64,000 bases of DNA from Chromera velia (GCA_018398765.1 JAHBMJ010005236.1:10001-74000); one strand, 5' to 3'; shown: positions 44,030-56,454, counted from the stretch's first letter. The notes: generated from the letters alone by a model not told the origin. Program-made: numbers and translations.

Positions 44030-47000
44030 AGGGTCCTGCCCTTCTCTGTCTATAAAGAAGAAAGATGTACAGAGAGAGGGGTCCTACCCTTCTTTATCTA
44101 CGAAGAAAAAAGATATACACAGAGAGGGTCCCCGGTCCTGCCCTTCTCTGTCTACACAGAAGAAGGATATACAGAGAGAGGGGTCCTGCCCTTCTCTGTC
44201 TGCAAAGAAGAAAGATATACAGAGAGAGGGTCCTGCCCTTCTCTGTCTGCGAAGAAGAAACTTTAAGATGTACAGAGAGAGGGTTCTGCCCTTCTCTATC
44301 TGTAAAGAAGAAAGATGTACAGAGAGAGGGGTCAGACTCTCTGCCCTTCTGTGTCTACAAAGAAGAAAGATATACAGAGAGAAGGGTTTTGCCCTTCCCT
44401 GTCTGCAAAGAAGAAAGATGTACAGAGAGAGGGGTCTCTGCCCTTCTCTGTCTGCAAAGAAGAAGGATGTACAGAGAGAGGGGTCTTTGCGTTTCTTTGT
44501 CTGCAAAGAAGAAAGATGTACAGAGAGAGGTGTTCTGCCCTTCTCTGTCTGCAAAGAATGAAGATGTACAGAGAGAGGGGTCCTGCCCTTCTCTATCTAC
44601 AAAGCAGAAAGATGTACAGAGAGAGGGGTCTCTGCCCTTCCCTGTCTGTAAAGAATAAAGATGTATAGAGAGAGCGCCCTGCCCTTCTCTGTCTGCAAAG
44701 AAGAAAGGTATACAGAGAGAGGGTCCTGCCCTTCTCTGTCTGCAAAGAAGAAAGATGTACAAAGAGAGGGGTCCTGCCCTTCTCTGTCTGCAAAGAAGAA
44801 AAATGTATAGAGAGAAGGGTCTTGCCCTTCTCTGTCTACAAGGAATGAAGATGTACAGAGAGAGGGTCCTGCCTTTCTCTATCTACAAAGAAGAAAGATG
44901 TACCGAGAGAGGGGTCTCTGCCCTTCTCTGTCTGCAAAGAAGAATATGTAGAGAGAGATGGGTCCCTGCCTTTCTCTGTCTGCACAAAAGAAGGATGTAG
45001 AGAGAGAAGGGTCCTGCCCTTCTCTGTCTATAAAGAAGAAAGATGTATAGAGAGAGGGGTCCTGCCCTTCTTTGTCTGCGAAGAAAAAAGGTATACAGAG
45101 AGAGGGTCCCCGGTCCTGCCCTTCTTTGTCTGCACAGAAGAAGGACATACAGAGAGAGGGGTCCTGCCCTTCTCTGTCTGCAAAAAATGAAGATATACAG
45201 AGAGAGGGGTCCTGCCTTTCTCTGTCTGTAAAGGATGAAGATGTACAGAGAGATGAGTTTCTGCCCTTCTCTGTCTGCAAAGAAGAAAGATGTATAGAGA
45301 GAAGGTCCTGCCCTTCTCTGTCTACAAAGAAGAAAGATGTACAGAGAGAGGGGTCTCTGCCTTTCTCTGTCTACAAAGAAGAAGATATACAGAGAGATAG
45401 GTCCCTTCCCTTCTCTATCTGCAAAGAAAAAAGACGTACAGAGAGAGGGTCCTGCCCTTTTCTGTCTGCAAAGAAGAAAGATGTACAGAGAGAGGGTCCT
45501 ACCCTTTCTCTGTCTGCAATTTTAAAAGAGGAAAGATATACAGAGAGAAGGGTCCTGCCCTTCTCTGTCTGCAAGAAAGCAAGATATACAGAGAGAGGGG
45601 ACCTGCCGTTCTCTGTCTGCAAAGAATGAAGATATACAGAGAGAGGGATGTTTGCCCTTCTCTGTCTGTAAAGAATGAAAAGATGCCTAGAGAGCGGGAT
45701 CTCTACCCTTCTCTGTCTGCAAAGAAGAAAGATGTACAGAAAAAGGCGTTTTGCGCTTCTCTGTCTGCAAAGAAGAAAGATGTACAGAGAGAGGGTCCAG
45801 CCATCTCTGTCTATAAAGAAGAAGATGTACAGAGAAACGGTCTTACACTTCTCTATCTGCAAAGAAGAAAGATGTACAAAGAGAGGGTTTAGCCATCTCT
45901 ATCTACAAAAAAGAAGTTGTACAGAGAGATAGGTCTCTGCCCTTCTCTGTCTGCAAAGAATAGAGATGTACAGAGAGAGGGGTCCTGCGCTTCTCTGTTT
46001 GCAAAGAATAAAGATGCACAGAAAGAAGAGTGTTCGTCCTTCTCTGTCTGCAAAGAAGAAAGATATACAGAGAGAGGGGTCCTGCCCTTCTCTGTCTGCA
46101 AAGAAGAAAAATGTACAGAGATAGGTCTCTACCCTTCTCTATCTGCAAAGAAGAAGATATATACTGTCAGAGAGAGGGTTCCTGCCCTTCTCTGTCTGCA
46201 AAGAAGAAGGATGTATAGAGAGAGGGGTCTCTGCGCTTCTTTATCTACAAAGAAGAAAGATGTACAGAGAGAGGGGTCAGACTCTCTGCCCTTCTCTGTC
46301 TGCAAAGAATGAAGATGTACAGAGAGAGGGGTCCTACCCTTCTCTGTCTGCAAAAAAGAAAGATGTACAGAGAGAGGGTCCTGCCCTTTCTCTGTCTGCA
46401 ATTTTGAAAGAGGAAAGATGTACAGAGAGGAGGGTCCTGCCCTTCTCTGTCTGCAAAGAAGAAGATAGACAGAGAGATAGGTCTCTGCCTTTCTTTGTCT
46501 GCAAAGAAGAAAAATATACAGAGAGAGGGTCCTGCCCTTCTCTGTCTGCAAGGAAGAAAGATGTACAGAGAGAGGGGACCTGCCCTTCTCTGTCTGCAAA
46601 GAATGAAGATGTACAGAGAGAGGGGTCCTGCCCTTCTCTGTCTGCAAAGAAGAAAGATGTACAGAGAGAGGGTCCCCGGTCCTGCCCTTCTCTGTCTGCA
46701 CAGAAGAAGGATGTACAGAGAGAGGTCCTACCCTTCTCTATCTGCAAAGAAGAAAGATGTATAAAAAGAAGGGTCCTGCCCTTCTCTGTCTGTAAAGAAT
46801 AAAGATGTATAGAGAGAGGGCCCTGCCTTTCTCTGTCTACAAAGAAGAAAGGTATACAGAGAGAGGGTCCTGCCCTTCTCTGTCTGCAAAGAAGAAAGAT
46901 GTACAGAGAGAGGGGTCCTGCCCTTCTCTGTCTGCAAAGAAGAAAAATGTACAGAGAGAAGGGTCTTGCCCTTCTCTATCTACAAAGAATGAAGATGTAC

Positions 47001-48130
47001 AGAGAGAGGTGTTTTGCCCTTCTCTATCTACAAAGAAGAAAGATGTACCAAGAGAGGGGTCTCTGCCCTTCTCTGTCTGCAAAGAAGAAGATGTAGAGAG
47101 AGATGGGTCCCTGCCTTTCTCTGTCTGCACAAAAGAAGGATGTAGAGAGAGAAGGGTCCTGCCCTTCTCTGTCTATAAAGAAGAAAGATGTACAGAGAGA
47201 GGGGTCCTGAGCTTCTTTATCTACGAAGAAAAAAGATATACAGAGAGAGGGTCCCCGGTCCTGCCCTTCTCTGTCTACACAGAAGAAGGATATACAGAGA
47301 GAAGGGTCCTGCCCTTCTCTCTCTGCAAAGAAGAAAGATATACAAAGAGAGGGTCCTGCCCTTCTCTGTCTGCGAAGAAGAAACTTTAAGATGTACAGAG
47401 AGAGGGTTCTGCCCTTCTCTATCTGCAAAGAAGAAAGATGTACAGAGAGAGGGGTCAGACTCTCTGCCCTTCTGTGTCTGCAAAGAAGAAAGATATACAA
47501 AGAGAAGGGTTTTGCCCTTCCCTGTCTGCAAAAAAGAAAGATGTACAGAGAGAAGGGTCTCTGCCCTTCTCTGTCTGCAAAGAAGAAGGATGTACCGAGA
47601 GAGGGGTCCTGCCCTTCTCTGTCTGCAAAGAATGAAGATATACAGAGAGAGGGGTCCTGCCTTTCTCTATCTGTAAAAGATGAAGATGTACAGAGAGATG
47701 GGTTTCTGCCCTTCTCTGTCTGCAAAGAAGAAGGATGTACAGAGAGAGGGGTCTTTGCGTTTCTTTGTCTGCAAAGAAGAAAGATGTACAGAGAGAGGTG
47801 TTCTGCCCTTCTCTGTCTGCAAAGAATGCAGATGTACAGAGAGAGGGGTCCTGCCCTTCTCTGTCTGCAAAGAAGAAAGATGTACAGAGAGAGGGGTCTC
47901 TGCCCTTCCCTGTCTGTAAAGAATAAAGATGTATAGAGAAAGCGCCCTGCCCTTCTCTGTCTGCAAAGAAGAAAGGTATACAGAGAGAGGGTCCTGCCCT
48001 TCTCTGTCTGCAAAGAAGAAAGATGTACAGAGAGAGGGGTCCTGCCCTTCTCTGTCTGCAAAGAAGAAAAACGTATAGAGAGAAGGGTCTTGCCCTTCTC
48101 TGTCTACAAGGAATGAAGATGTACAGAGAG
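44030..48130. repeat. Higher-order repeat, spacing about 3.1 kb
   Basis: The rare GAAACTTTAAGATGTACAG monomer is at about 44257 and 47380, 3123 bp apart, with the same monomer order for about 1 kb on either side. Other diagnostic monomers (CTGCAATTTTGAAAGAGG) recur near 40970, 42590, 46400 and 52235, and a TTTTAAAAGAGG form lies near 45525. Confidence 0.7.
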
Positions 48131-51100
48131 AGGGTCCTGCCCTTTTCTGTCTACAAAGAAGAAAGATGTACCGAGAAGAGAGGGTCCCCGGTCCTGCCCT
48201 TCTTTGTCTGCACAGAAGAAGGATATACAGAGAGAGGGGTCCTGCCCTTCTCTGTCTGCAAAGAAGAAAGATGTACAGAGAGAAGGTCCTGCCCTTCTCT
48301 ACCTATGAAGAAGAAAGATGTACAGAGAGAGCGTCCTGCCCTTCTCTATCTACAAAGAAGAAAGATGTACAGAGAGATGCATCTCTGCCTTTCTCTCTCT
48401 GCACAGAAGAAAGATGTACAGAGAGAAGGTTCTGCCTTTCTCTGTCTGCAAAGAAGAAAGACGTACAGAGAGAGGGTCCTGCCCTTCTCTGTCTGCAAAG
48501 AAGAAAGATAGACAGAGAGGAGGGTTTCTGCGCTTCTTTGTCTGCAAAGAAAACGATGTACAGAGAGATGAGTCCCTGCCCTTCTCTGTCTGCAAAGAAG
48601 AAAGATGTATAGAGAGAGGGTTCTTGCCTTCTCTATCTGTAAAGAAGAAAGATGTACAGAGAGAGGTGTTCTACCCTTCTCTGTCTGTAAAGAAGAAAGA
48701 TGTACAGAGAGAAGGTCCTGCCCTTCTCTGTCTGCAAAGAAGAAAGATATACAGAGAGAGGGTCCTGCCCTTCTCTGTCTGCAAAGAAGAAAGATGTACA
48801 GAGAGAGGGGTCCTGCCCTTCTCTGTCTGCAAAGAAGAAAGATGTACAGAGAGAGGGGTCCTGCCCTTCTCTGTCTACAAAGAAGAAGGCTATACAGAGA
48901 GAGGGTCCTGTCCTTCTCTGTCTGTAAAGAAGAAAAATGTACAGAGAGATGGGTCTCTACCCTTCTCTGTCTGCAAAGAATGATGTACAGAGAGAGGGGT
49001 CCTGCCCTTCTTTGTCTGTAAAGAATGAAGATGTACAGAGAGAGGGTCCTGCCCTTCTCTGTCTAAAAAAGAAAGATGTACAGAGAGAGGGGTCTCTGCC
49101 CTTCTCTGTCTGCAAAGAAAAAGGCTATACAGAGAGAAGGTCCTGTCCTTCTCTGTCTGCAAAGAAGAAAGATGTACAGAGAGAGGGGTTCTGCCCTTCT
49201 CTATCTGCAAAAAATGAAAATGTACAGAGAGAGGGGTCCTGCCCTTCTCTGTCTGCAAAGGATGAAGATGTACAGAAAGATGGGTTTCTGCACTTCTCTG
49301 TCTGCAAAGAAGAAAGATGTACAGAGAAAGGGGTCAGACTCTCTGCCCTTCTCTGTCTGCAAAGAAGAAAGATGTACAGAGAGAGGGGTCTTGCCCTTCC
49401 CTGTCTGTAAAGAAGAAAGATGTACAGAGAGAGGGGTCTCTGCCCGTTTCTGTCTGCAAAGAAGAAGGATGTACAGAGAGAGGGGTCTCAGAGTCTACAC
49501 TTCTTTGTCTGCAAAAAAGAGAGACGTACAGAGAGAGGTGTTTTGCCCTTCTCTATCTGCAAAGAAGAAAGATGTACAGAGAGAGGGGTCCTGCCTTTCT
49601 CTGTCTGCAAAGAAGAAACATGTACAGTGAGATGGGTCTCTGCCCTTCTCTGTCTGCAAAGAAGAAAGATGTATAGAGAGGGGGGTGTTTACCCTTCTCT
49701 GTCTACAAAGAAGAAAGCGGAAAAAAGATGTAGAGAAAGAGGGGTCTCTGCCCTTCTCTGTCTGCATAGAAGAAAGATGTACAGAGAGAGGGGTCTCTGT
49801 CCTTCTCTGTCTGCAAAGAAGAAAGATGTACAGAGAGAGGGGTCTCTGCCCTTTTCTGTCTACAAAGAAGAAAGATGGACAGAGAGAGGGGTTTCTGCGC
49901 TTCTCTGTCTGCAAAGAATGAAGATGTATAGAGAGAGGGGTGTTCGCCCTTCTCTGTCTGCAAAGAAAAAAGATATACAGAGAGAGGGTCCCCGGTCCTG
50001 CCCTTCTCTGTCTGCACAGAAGAAGGATATACAGAGAGAGGGGTCCTGCCCTTCTCTATCTGCAAAGAAGAAAGATATACAGAGAGAGGGTCCTGCCCTT
50101 CTCTGTCTGCGAAGAAGAAAGATGTATAGAGAGAGGGGTCCTGCCCTTCTCTGTCTGCAAAAAAGAAAGATGTACAGAGAGAGGGGTCCTGCCCTTCTCG
50201 AAGAAAGATGTACAGAGAGAGGGGTCAGACTCTCTGCCCTTCTGTGTCTGCAAAGAAGAAAGATATACAGAGAGAAGGGTTTTGCCCTTCCCTGTCTGCA
50301 AAAAAGAAAGATGTACAAAGAGAGGGGTCCTGCCTTTCTCTATCTGCAAAGGATGAAGATTTACAGAAAGATGGGTTTCTGCTCTTCTCTGTCTGCAAAG
50401 AAGAAAGATGTACAGAGAAAGGGGTCAGACTCTCTGCCCTTCTCTGTCTGCAAAGAAGAAAGATATACAGAGAGAGGGGTCTTGCCCTTCCCTGTCTGTA
50501 AAGACGAAAGATGTACAGAGAGAGGGGTCTCTGCCTGTTTCTGTCTGCAAAGAAGAAGGATATACAGAGATAGGTCTCTACCCTTCTCTATTTGCAAAGA
50601 AGAAGATGCATACTGTCAGAGAGAGGGGTCCTGCCCTTCTCTATCTGCAAAGAAGAAAGATGTACAGAGAGAGGGGTCCTGCTCTTCTCTGTCTGCAAAG
50701 AAGAAACATGTACAGTGAGATGGGTCTCTGCCCTTCTCTGTCTGCAAAGAAGAAAAATGTTGAGCGAGGGGGGTGTTTGCCCTTCTCTGTCTACAAAGAA
50801 GAAAGCGGAAGAAACATGTACAGAGAGAGGGTCCTCAGCCTGCCTTTCTCTGTCTACAAAGAAGAAGATGTACAAAGAGATACGTCTCTGCCCTTCTCTG
50901 TCTGCAAAGAAGAAACATGGACAGAGAGAGGGGTTTCTGCCCTTCTCTGCATGTCTGCAAAGAAAAAGATGTACAGAGAGATGAGTCCCTGCCCTTCTCA
51001 GAGTCTGTCTGCAAAGAAGAAAGATGTATAGAGAGAGGGTTCCTGCCTTCTCTATCTGCAAAGAAGAAAGACGTACAGAGAGAAGGTTCAGCCATCTCTG

Positions 51101-53235
51101 TCTACAAAGAAGAAGATGCACAGAGAGATGGGTCTTGCCCTTCTCTGTCTGCAAAGAAGAAAGATATACAGAGAGAGGGGTCCTGCCCTTCTCTGTCTGC
51201 AAAGAAGAAAGATATGCAGAGAAAACTTTAAGGTCCTGTCCTTCTCTATCTGTAAAGAAGAAAGATGTACAGAGAGAGGGGTCTCTACCCTTCTCTGTCT
51301 GCAAAGAAGAAGATGACATTGTACAGAAAGATAGGTCTTTACCCTTCTTTATCTGCAAAGAAGAAGATGTACACTGTCAGAGAGAGGGGTCCTGCCCTTC
51401 TCTGTCTGCAAAGAAGAAAGATGTACAGAGAAAGGGTCCTGCCCTTCTCTGTCTGCGAAGAAAAAAGATGTACAGAGAGAGGGGTCCTGCCCTTCTTTGT
51501 CTACAAAGAAGAAAAATGTACAGAGAGAGGGTCCTGCCCTTCTCTGTCTGAAAAAGAAAGATGTACAGACAGAGGTGTCTCTGCCCTTCTCTGTCTGCAA
51601 AGAAGAAAGATGTACAGAGAGAGGGGTCCTGCCCTTCTCTGTCTGCAAAGAATGAAAATATACACAGAGAGGGGTCCTGCCCTTCTCTGTCTGCAAAGAA
51701 TAAAGATGTACAGAGAGAGGGGTCCTGCCTTTCTCTGTCTGCAAAGGATGAAGATGTACAGAGAGAGGGTCCTGCCCTTCTCTGTCTATAAAGAAGAAAG
51801 ATGTATAGAGAGAGCGGTCTCTGCCCTTCTCTGTTTGCAAAGAAAAAGATGTACAGAGAGAGGGGTCTTTGCCCTTCTCTATTAGCAAAGAATGAAGATG
51901 TACAGAGAGAGGGGTCCTGCCCTTCTCTGTCTGCAAAGGATAAAGATGTACAGAGAGATGTGTCTTTGGGTTTCTGCCCTTCTCTGTCTGCAAAGAATGA
52001 AGATGTACAGAGAGAGGGGTCCTGCCCTTCTCTATCTGCAAAGGATGAAGATGTACAGAGAGATGGGTTTCTGCCCTTCTCTGTCTGCAAAGAAGAAAGA
52101 TGTACAGAGAGAGGGTCCTGCCCTTCTCTGTCTACAAAGAAGAAAGATGTACAAAGAGAGGGGTCTCTGCCCTTCTCTGTCTGCAAAGAAGAAAGATGTA
52201 CAGAGAGAGGGTCCTGCCCTTTCTCTGTCTGCAATTTTGAAAGAAGAAAGATGTACAGAGAGACGGGTCCTGCCCTTCTCTGTCTGCAAAGAAGAAGATG
52301 GACAGAGAGATAGGTCTCTGCCTTCTTCTGTCTGTAAAGAAGAAAGATATACAGAGAGAAGGTCCTGCCCTTCTCTGTCTGCAAGGAAGCATGCAAGATA
52401 TACAGAGAAAGTGGTCCTGCCCTTCTCTGTCTGCAAAGAATTAAGATGCATAGAGAAAGGGGTGTTGAATCGCCCTTCTCTGTCTGCAAAGAATGAAAAG
52501 ATGCCCAGAGAGTGGGATCTCTGCCCTTCTCTGTCTGCAAAGAAGAAAGATGTACAGAGAGAGGGGTCCTGCGCTTCTCTGTCTGCAAAAAAGAAAGATG
52601 TACAGAGAGAGGGTCCAGCCATCTCTATCTATAAAGAAGAAGATGTACAGAGAGATGGGTCCTGCCCTTTTCTGTCTGCAAAGAAGAAAGATATACAGAG
52701 AGAGGGGTCCTACGCTTCTCTGTCTGCAAAGAAGAAAGATGTACAGGGAGAGGGTCCTGCCCTTCTCTGTCTGCAAAGAAGAAGGATGTATAGAGAGAGA
52801 GGTCTCTGCCCTTCTCTGTCTGCAAAGAAAAAAGATGTACAGAGAGAGGGGTCCTGCCCTTCTCTGTCTACACAGAATGAAAAGATGCACTGAGAGAGGG
52901 GTCTTTGCCCTTCTCTGTCTGCAAAGAATGAAGATGTACAGAGAGAGAGGTCTCTTCCCTTCTCTGTCTGCAAAGAAGAAGATGACATTTTACAGAGAGA
53001 GGGGTCCTGCCCTTCTCTGTCTGCAAAGAATGAAGATGTACGGAGAGAGGGGTCTCTGCCCTTCTCTGTTTGTGAAGAATGAAAAGATGCACTGAGAGAA
53101 GAATCTCTGTCCTACTCTGTCTGCAAAGAGTGAAGACGCATAGAGAGAGGGATCTTTGCCGTTCTCTGCCTGTTAAAAATGGAAAGATGTACAGAGAGAG
53201 AGGTTTCTGCCCTTCTCTGTCTGCCAAGATGAAGG

Positions 53236-54031
53236 GAGGAATGCAAAACTGCAGCTGCATTAGTTGATGCGGATGGTTAACATATTTTGGGCAGGGGAAT
53301 GCCACCTCACCTTACCTTTTGTGGGGGCCCGTATACCGAAGCCGGGCTGCCCTCTCATGGACGGGCGGGGAGCGCTTTCCTGGGATCTCCTAACGCTTTG
53401 CAGTCAGGCAGAAGATAAGGATGCACAGTGATTCACTGTTACCCCTTCTACCAAAGCACGTGGCATGGGTAGAAAATGTGAGAGGTTCGCAATCCTGTGG
53501 TTAACCCTCTCTGCATGAGAAATTGTGAGAGCGACTTCAAGGATCGAGACGTGAGGAGACGCCGACTTCCATGCGTCGGATCATTTTATGTCTAACATGG
53601 TCACTGACCTTTACAACGGTCTTCAACACGCCGAATTGACGCTTATTGGGCTCTTTATCCTCATGTCACCCTGCACATTAGCAAAGGAAGAGAAACGAGG
53701 GTATATATAAGAGTAACACTTGTTGTGGATCCAGTGGCTATGTTGTGAAGGGGGTGCTCACCTTAAGGTGGCATCCCTCTGCCTTTCTGCCGACTGGAAG
53801 GGGCTTCCCGGCCTAGTTGCTCCTCTGCCTAGTCCCTTCTTTTACCTCTCTAGGAGGAGGCTCTTTCAAGAGGGGACTGATAAGAGAACACTGCAGTCTC
53901 TTTCAGCTGTTGTATTCCATCTAATTTTGGGGGTCTTACAACCGCTGTCTTTCAACTTGAGACCTCCCCACCTTTTCAGTTGGGGAGCTCTGACGAGTGC
54001 GCTTAATTTCGAACCGGAAACGTCTTTTTTT
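53236..54031. other. Right flank of the array, nothing recognised
   Basis: No monomers remain. A 121-codon open frame at 53720 lacks domain features, overlaps the R2 repeat at its end and is not supported as a gene. Confidence 0.5.
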
Positions 54032-54323
54032 GGTTTGTTCAACGGAACTGTCAGAACAGACTATCGTCTTTTCTCCTTCATTTGACTCCTCTTCAACTAC
54101 TCAACATATCTTTTCTGACTCATGCATTTCTCTGAGCGCATGGCGGATGAAACCGCCACAACTATTTTTTCTCCCCCGTATGGGACAGATTTAACGTTCC
54201 CGGCTCGGCGTGTTAGTACCGCAAAGGTCGCGCTGGGCCCGGGACTATATTTCCTGTCGGATCGTGATTTGCGTCGTTTGAATGCACGGCTTCGCTCCAC
54301 AAGCTAGGCTTCGCCTTCCATAC
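54032..54323 (+). repeat. Dispersed repeat family R2, right copy
   Basis: Direct-orientation copy of 17204-17494, with scattered substitutions and no large gaps. It lies about 0.8 kb right of the satellite array. Confidence 0.8.
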
Positions 54324-54499
54324 ATTTCCCGCGGCCCATTAGCCCAATTAATCCCATCCCAAACCAAACCCTAGAACCAAACCCAAACGTTTGGGATCCT
54401 AAACATCCAAAGTTCCAAATAAAGCGTGTAAGAGCCGTTTCCCCCCAACCTCAGCAGATATCCGTCTCCGGGCAAGTAGTGCCCCAGCCTACCCCAGCC

Positions 54500-55027
54500 A
54501 AGCCTCGGCCAGATTGTGCATGCCGATGGCACTGTGTCTGTGTCTGCCACCGCGAGTCATGCCCCAGGCACTCTGGGCCTCCTTGCTTCCGCCAGTCGCA
54601 CCACTGGTAATATGTCTTCCTCTGCTGCTGCTGCTCCTACACCATTCGATTCTTTGGTTGACGTAGAGGCTCAACGTGCAAGGAGGGCTCTGTCTGCCCT
54701 CTCGTCCCAGAGACGGAGGGAACTGATGAGTTTTTTGGGGGGTAAGAGCGCTTCGATCGTTGTTCCTGTGTCTGTCTGCCTACCATGATGACTTTGCCGT
54801 GACGGCGGAAGTCTTAGAACTCAGTCTCTGCTGATGGACAAATTTATGATCAAGAGCAAGCGCTACGCAGCAACCCCAAAGAGATTAAGGCAGGGTAGCC
54901 TAAGGGGGAAGCAGTTATCAAAAACATTTGTGAAATACTCGCAGAACTAAAAGCTGCGCAGAGAGCAGTGCGTGTTATGGGGGACTACAGAAGGCGCCAA
55001 GCTGTCTCTGAATATATCAGCAAGCTC
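54500..55027 (+). other. Decayed coding-like sequence, unidentified
   Basis: Short coding-like stretches with biased composition (for example SSSAAAAPTPFDSLVDVEAQ) that do not form one continuous frame. It may be a remnant of a mobile element, but no diagnostic domain is visible, so no family is assigned. Confidence 0.3.
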
Positions 55028-55275
55028 ACGCGTGGACTCAGACCTTAGCCAATTTGTCTGGACTCGTCCGGACTAACTTCAGGATCTGTACAAATGACAC
55101 ATTCAATTTGGAGACTTATTGAAGTGTTTTTAAGGGTTGATATATGGTTAGGAACTCATTAGAAACAATTTTGAAAGTGGTTGTTTAACGTGATTTTGGG
55201 GTTCTTGACCCCCATAACTTCGGGATCAGTGCTAAAAATCCTGGACAAATCGGCTAAGGTCTGAGTCCACGTGCA
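55028..55275. repeat. Inverted-repeat (MITE-like) element
   Basis: The left arm CGTGGACTCAGACCTTAGCC (about 55031-55050, extending to 55063) pairs with the right arm GGCTAAGGTCTGAGTCCACG (55252-55271, extending left to 55240). The arms are about 33 bp with two or three mismatches, around a centre of about 180 bp. No coding capacity. It could be a MITE or the folded end of a larger element. Confidence 0.65.
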
Positions 55276-55830
55276 ATGTTTCCCCCCCCACCTCTTCCCA
55301 CACCTTCTTCGATGTCCTCTATGGCATTGTAAGCACCGCCAGCAAGGGCTCTTCCAATACCACCACCCATGCACTACCTAGATGCACTATCCAGGAGCTT
55401 TCACGGCTTTAATGCCTCCGCATCCACCAATCCTCCCCCCCTAAGCCTGGATAGCTCCAATGCCCCCTTATTTGTTCCCACCCCAGCAACCCAGAACCTT
55501 TATCTACGAGTTTGTCTTGACGGCAAAAAAAGAAGAAACAGAATAAAATATTGACATCGCTATCAAAAACACTCTCTTTTGGGAAATGTCAAAGCATCTT
55601 GCTCATCTTATGAAAGCAGGAGCTGCTAAAATTGTGAAGACAGAGTTTTTCTACAACTTAATTTCATGAAAAGGCCAATAAAAGCCGGATTTAGAGTTTT
55701 TCTTCTTAAAATACCAGAACCTTTCATCTCCAAAATGAAAGAATTATAAGTTAGGCAGCCTTCAGCATTTTGATTTATAACAATAATCGAGCTTTTCTAT
55801 ATAAAATTGACATATAATAAGAAGGCCTAG
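55276..55830. other. Spacer, no supported gene
   Basis: C-rich, then increasingly AT-rich sequence leading to the (AATC)n tail. Nothing else was recognised. It could be the decayed 3' part of the element that the tail terminates. Confidence 0.4.
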
Positions 55831-55859
55831 TACGGAACCAATGAATCAATCAATCAATT
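55831..55859 (+). repeat. (AATC)n tail, second copy of the conserved end
   Basis: GAAGGCCTAGTACGGAACC followed by about four AATC units, matching 11890-11938. It probably marks the 3' end of a non-LTR element lying to its left, directly before the LINE that begins in the next few hundred bases. Confidence 0.5.
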
Positions 55860-56454
55860 AGATTGATCATCCCATAAACAGTTTGCGGTACAGGTCTTTT
55901 TAACCTGTGCGGGCCAGCCAGGATTCCCGTCCCAGAAAGGTTGGACCGTCACGTGTATACGCTTTTCTGGGATGCCGCACGTCGTACCTAGCATCGTATG
56001 CTCGGCATTGCATGAAGCCTAGATTAGGGTAGGAGGTGAATCATCTATAGACATTAATCCTATCATATCCAATATGATGGGACTTATATGCTGGGTGCCC
56101 ACCGTAGGAAACGAACCAACATCTAAACTAATATTAAAGTGGTTGCCCGCAATTTCATCCTGTAGTGACCTGCATTATCTTTCGACAAGAGCGTTATATT
56201 TAAACTTGATTTCCATATATATACGATAGCAAAAAATTCCAGTTAAAGATATGATCGACCATCACTAAATTTTCATTTTCATCTTTATCGCGAAGTTTCA
56301 AGTTATTACAAACTTTATCCTTTAAACTTATACTATTACACATCCATTTGAACCTTTTCTGACTGTGGCTCATTTCAGCCATCTCCTCATCACTTCTCTC
56401 CTTCTCAGTCTCTTCTCTTTCTTTCCTCTGCGCTTAAAGGGCAGCAGTAAAGTC

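Larger units (their letters stand above)
18168..53235. repeat. Satellite array, 47-48-bp monomer, about 35 kb
   Basis: A continuous head-to-tail array. The first monomer fragment (CCTTTCTCTGTCTGCAA) is at 18168-18188, with continuous units from about 18253; the last unit ends near 53235. The monomer is usually 48 bp, often 47, with 45-bp variants that lack three bases. Dividing length by monomer gives roughly 730 copies. Each monomer has a pyrimidine-rich half (CTGCCCTTCTCTGTCTG) and a purine-rich half around AAAGATGTACAGAGAGAG. The consensus has no stop in any of six frames, so open frames up to several hundred codons occur on both strands; they shift frame at each 47-mer and are not credible genes. 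No other element interrupts the array. A centromeric, heterochromatic or simply amplified satellite is possible. Confidence 0.95.

Noticed and set aside
18168-53235. CRISPR array
   Set aside because: Units are contiguous with no unique spacers and the flanking genome is eukaryotic.
18143-53267. Hundreds of open frames of 60-516 codons on both strands
   Set aside because: They are translations of the same 48-bp satellite in all six frames. They change frame at every 47-bp unit, overlap antisense copies of themselves and show no domain.
53720-54085. 121-codon open frame as a gene
   Set aside because: No domain features, runs into the R2 repeat, and no splice or start support.
17204-54323. R2 repeats as long terminal repeats of a giant element
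   Set aside because: No matching internal protein domains or primer-binding features were seen; the interior is satellite. Two copies of a dispersed repeat suffice.
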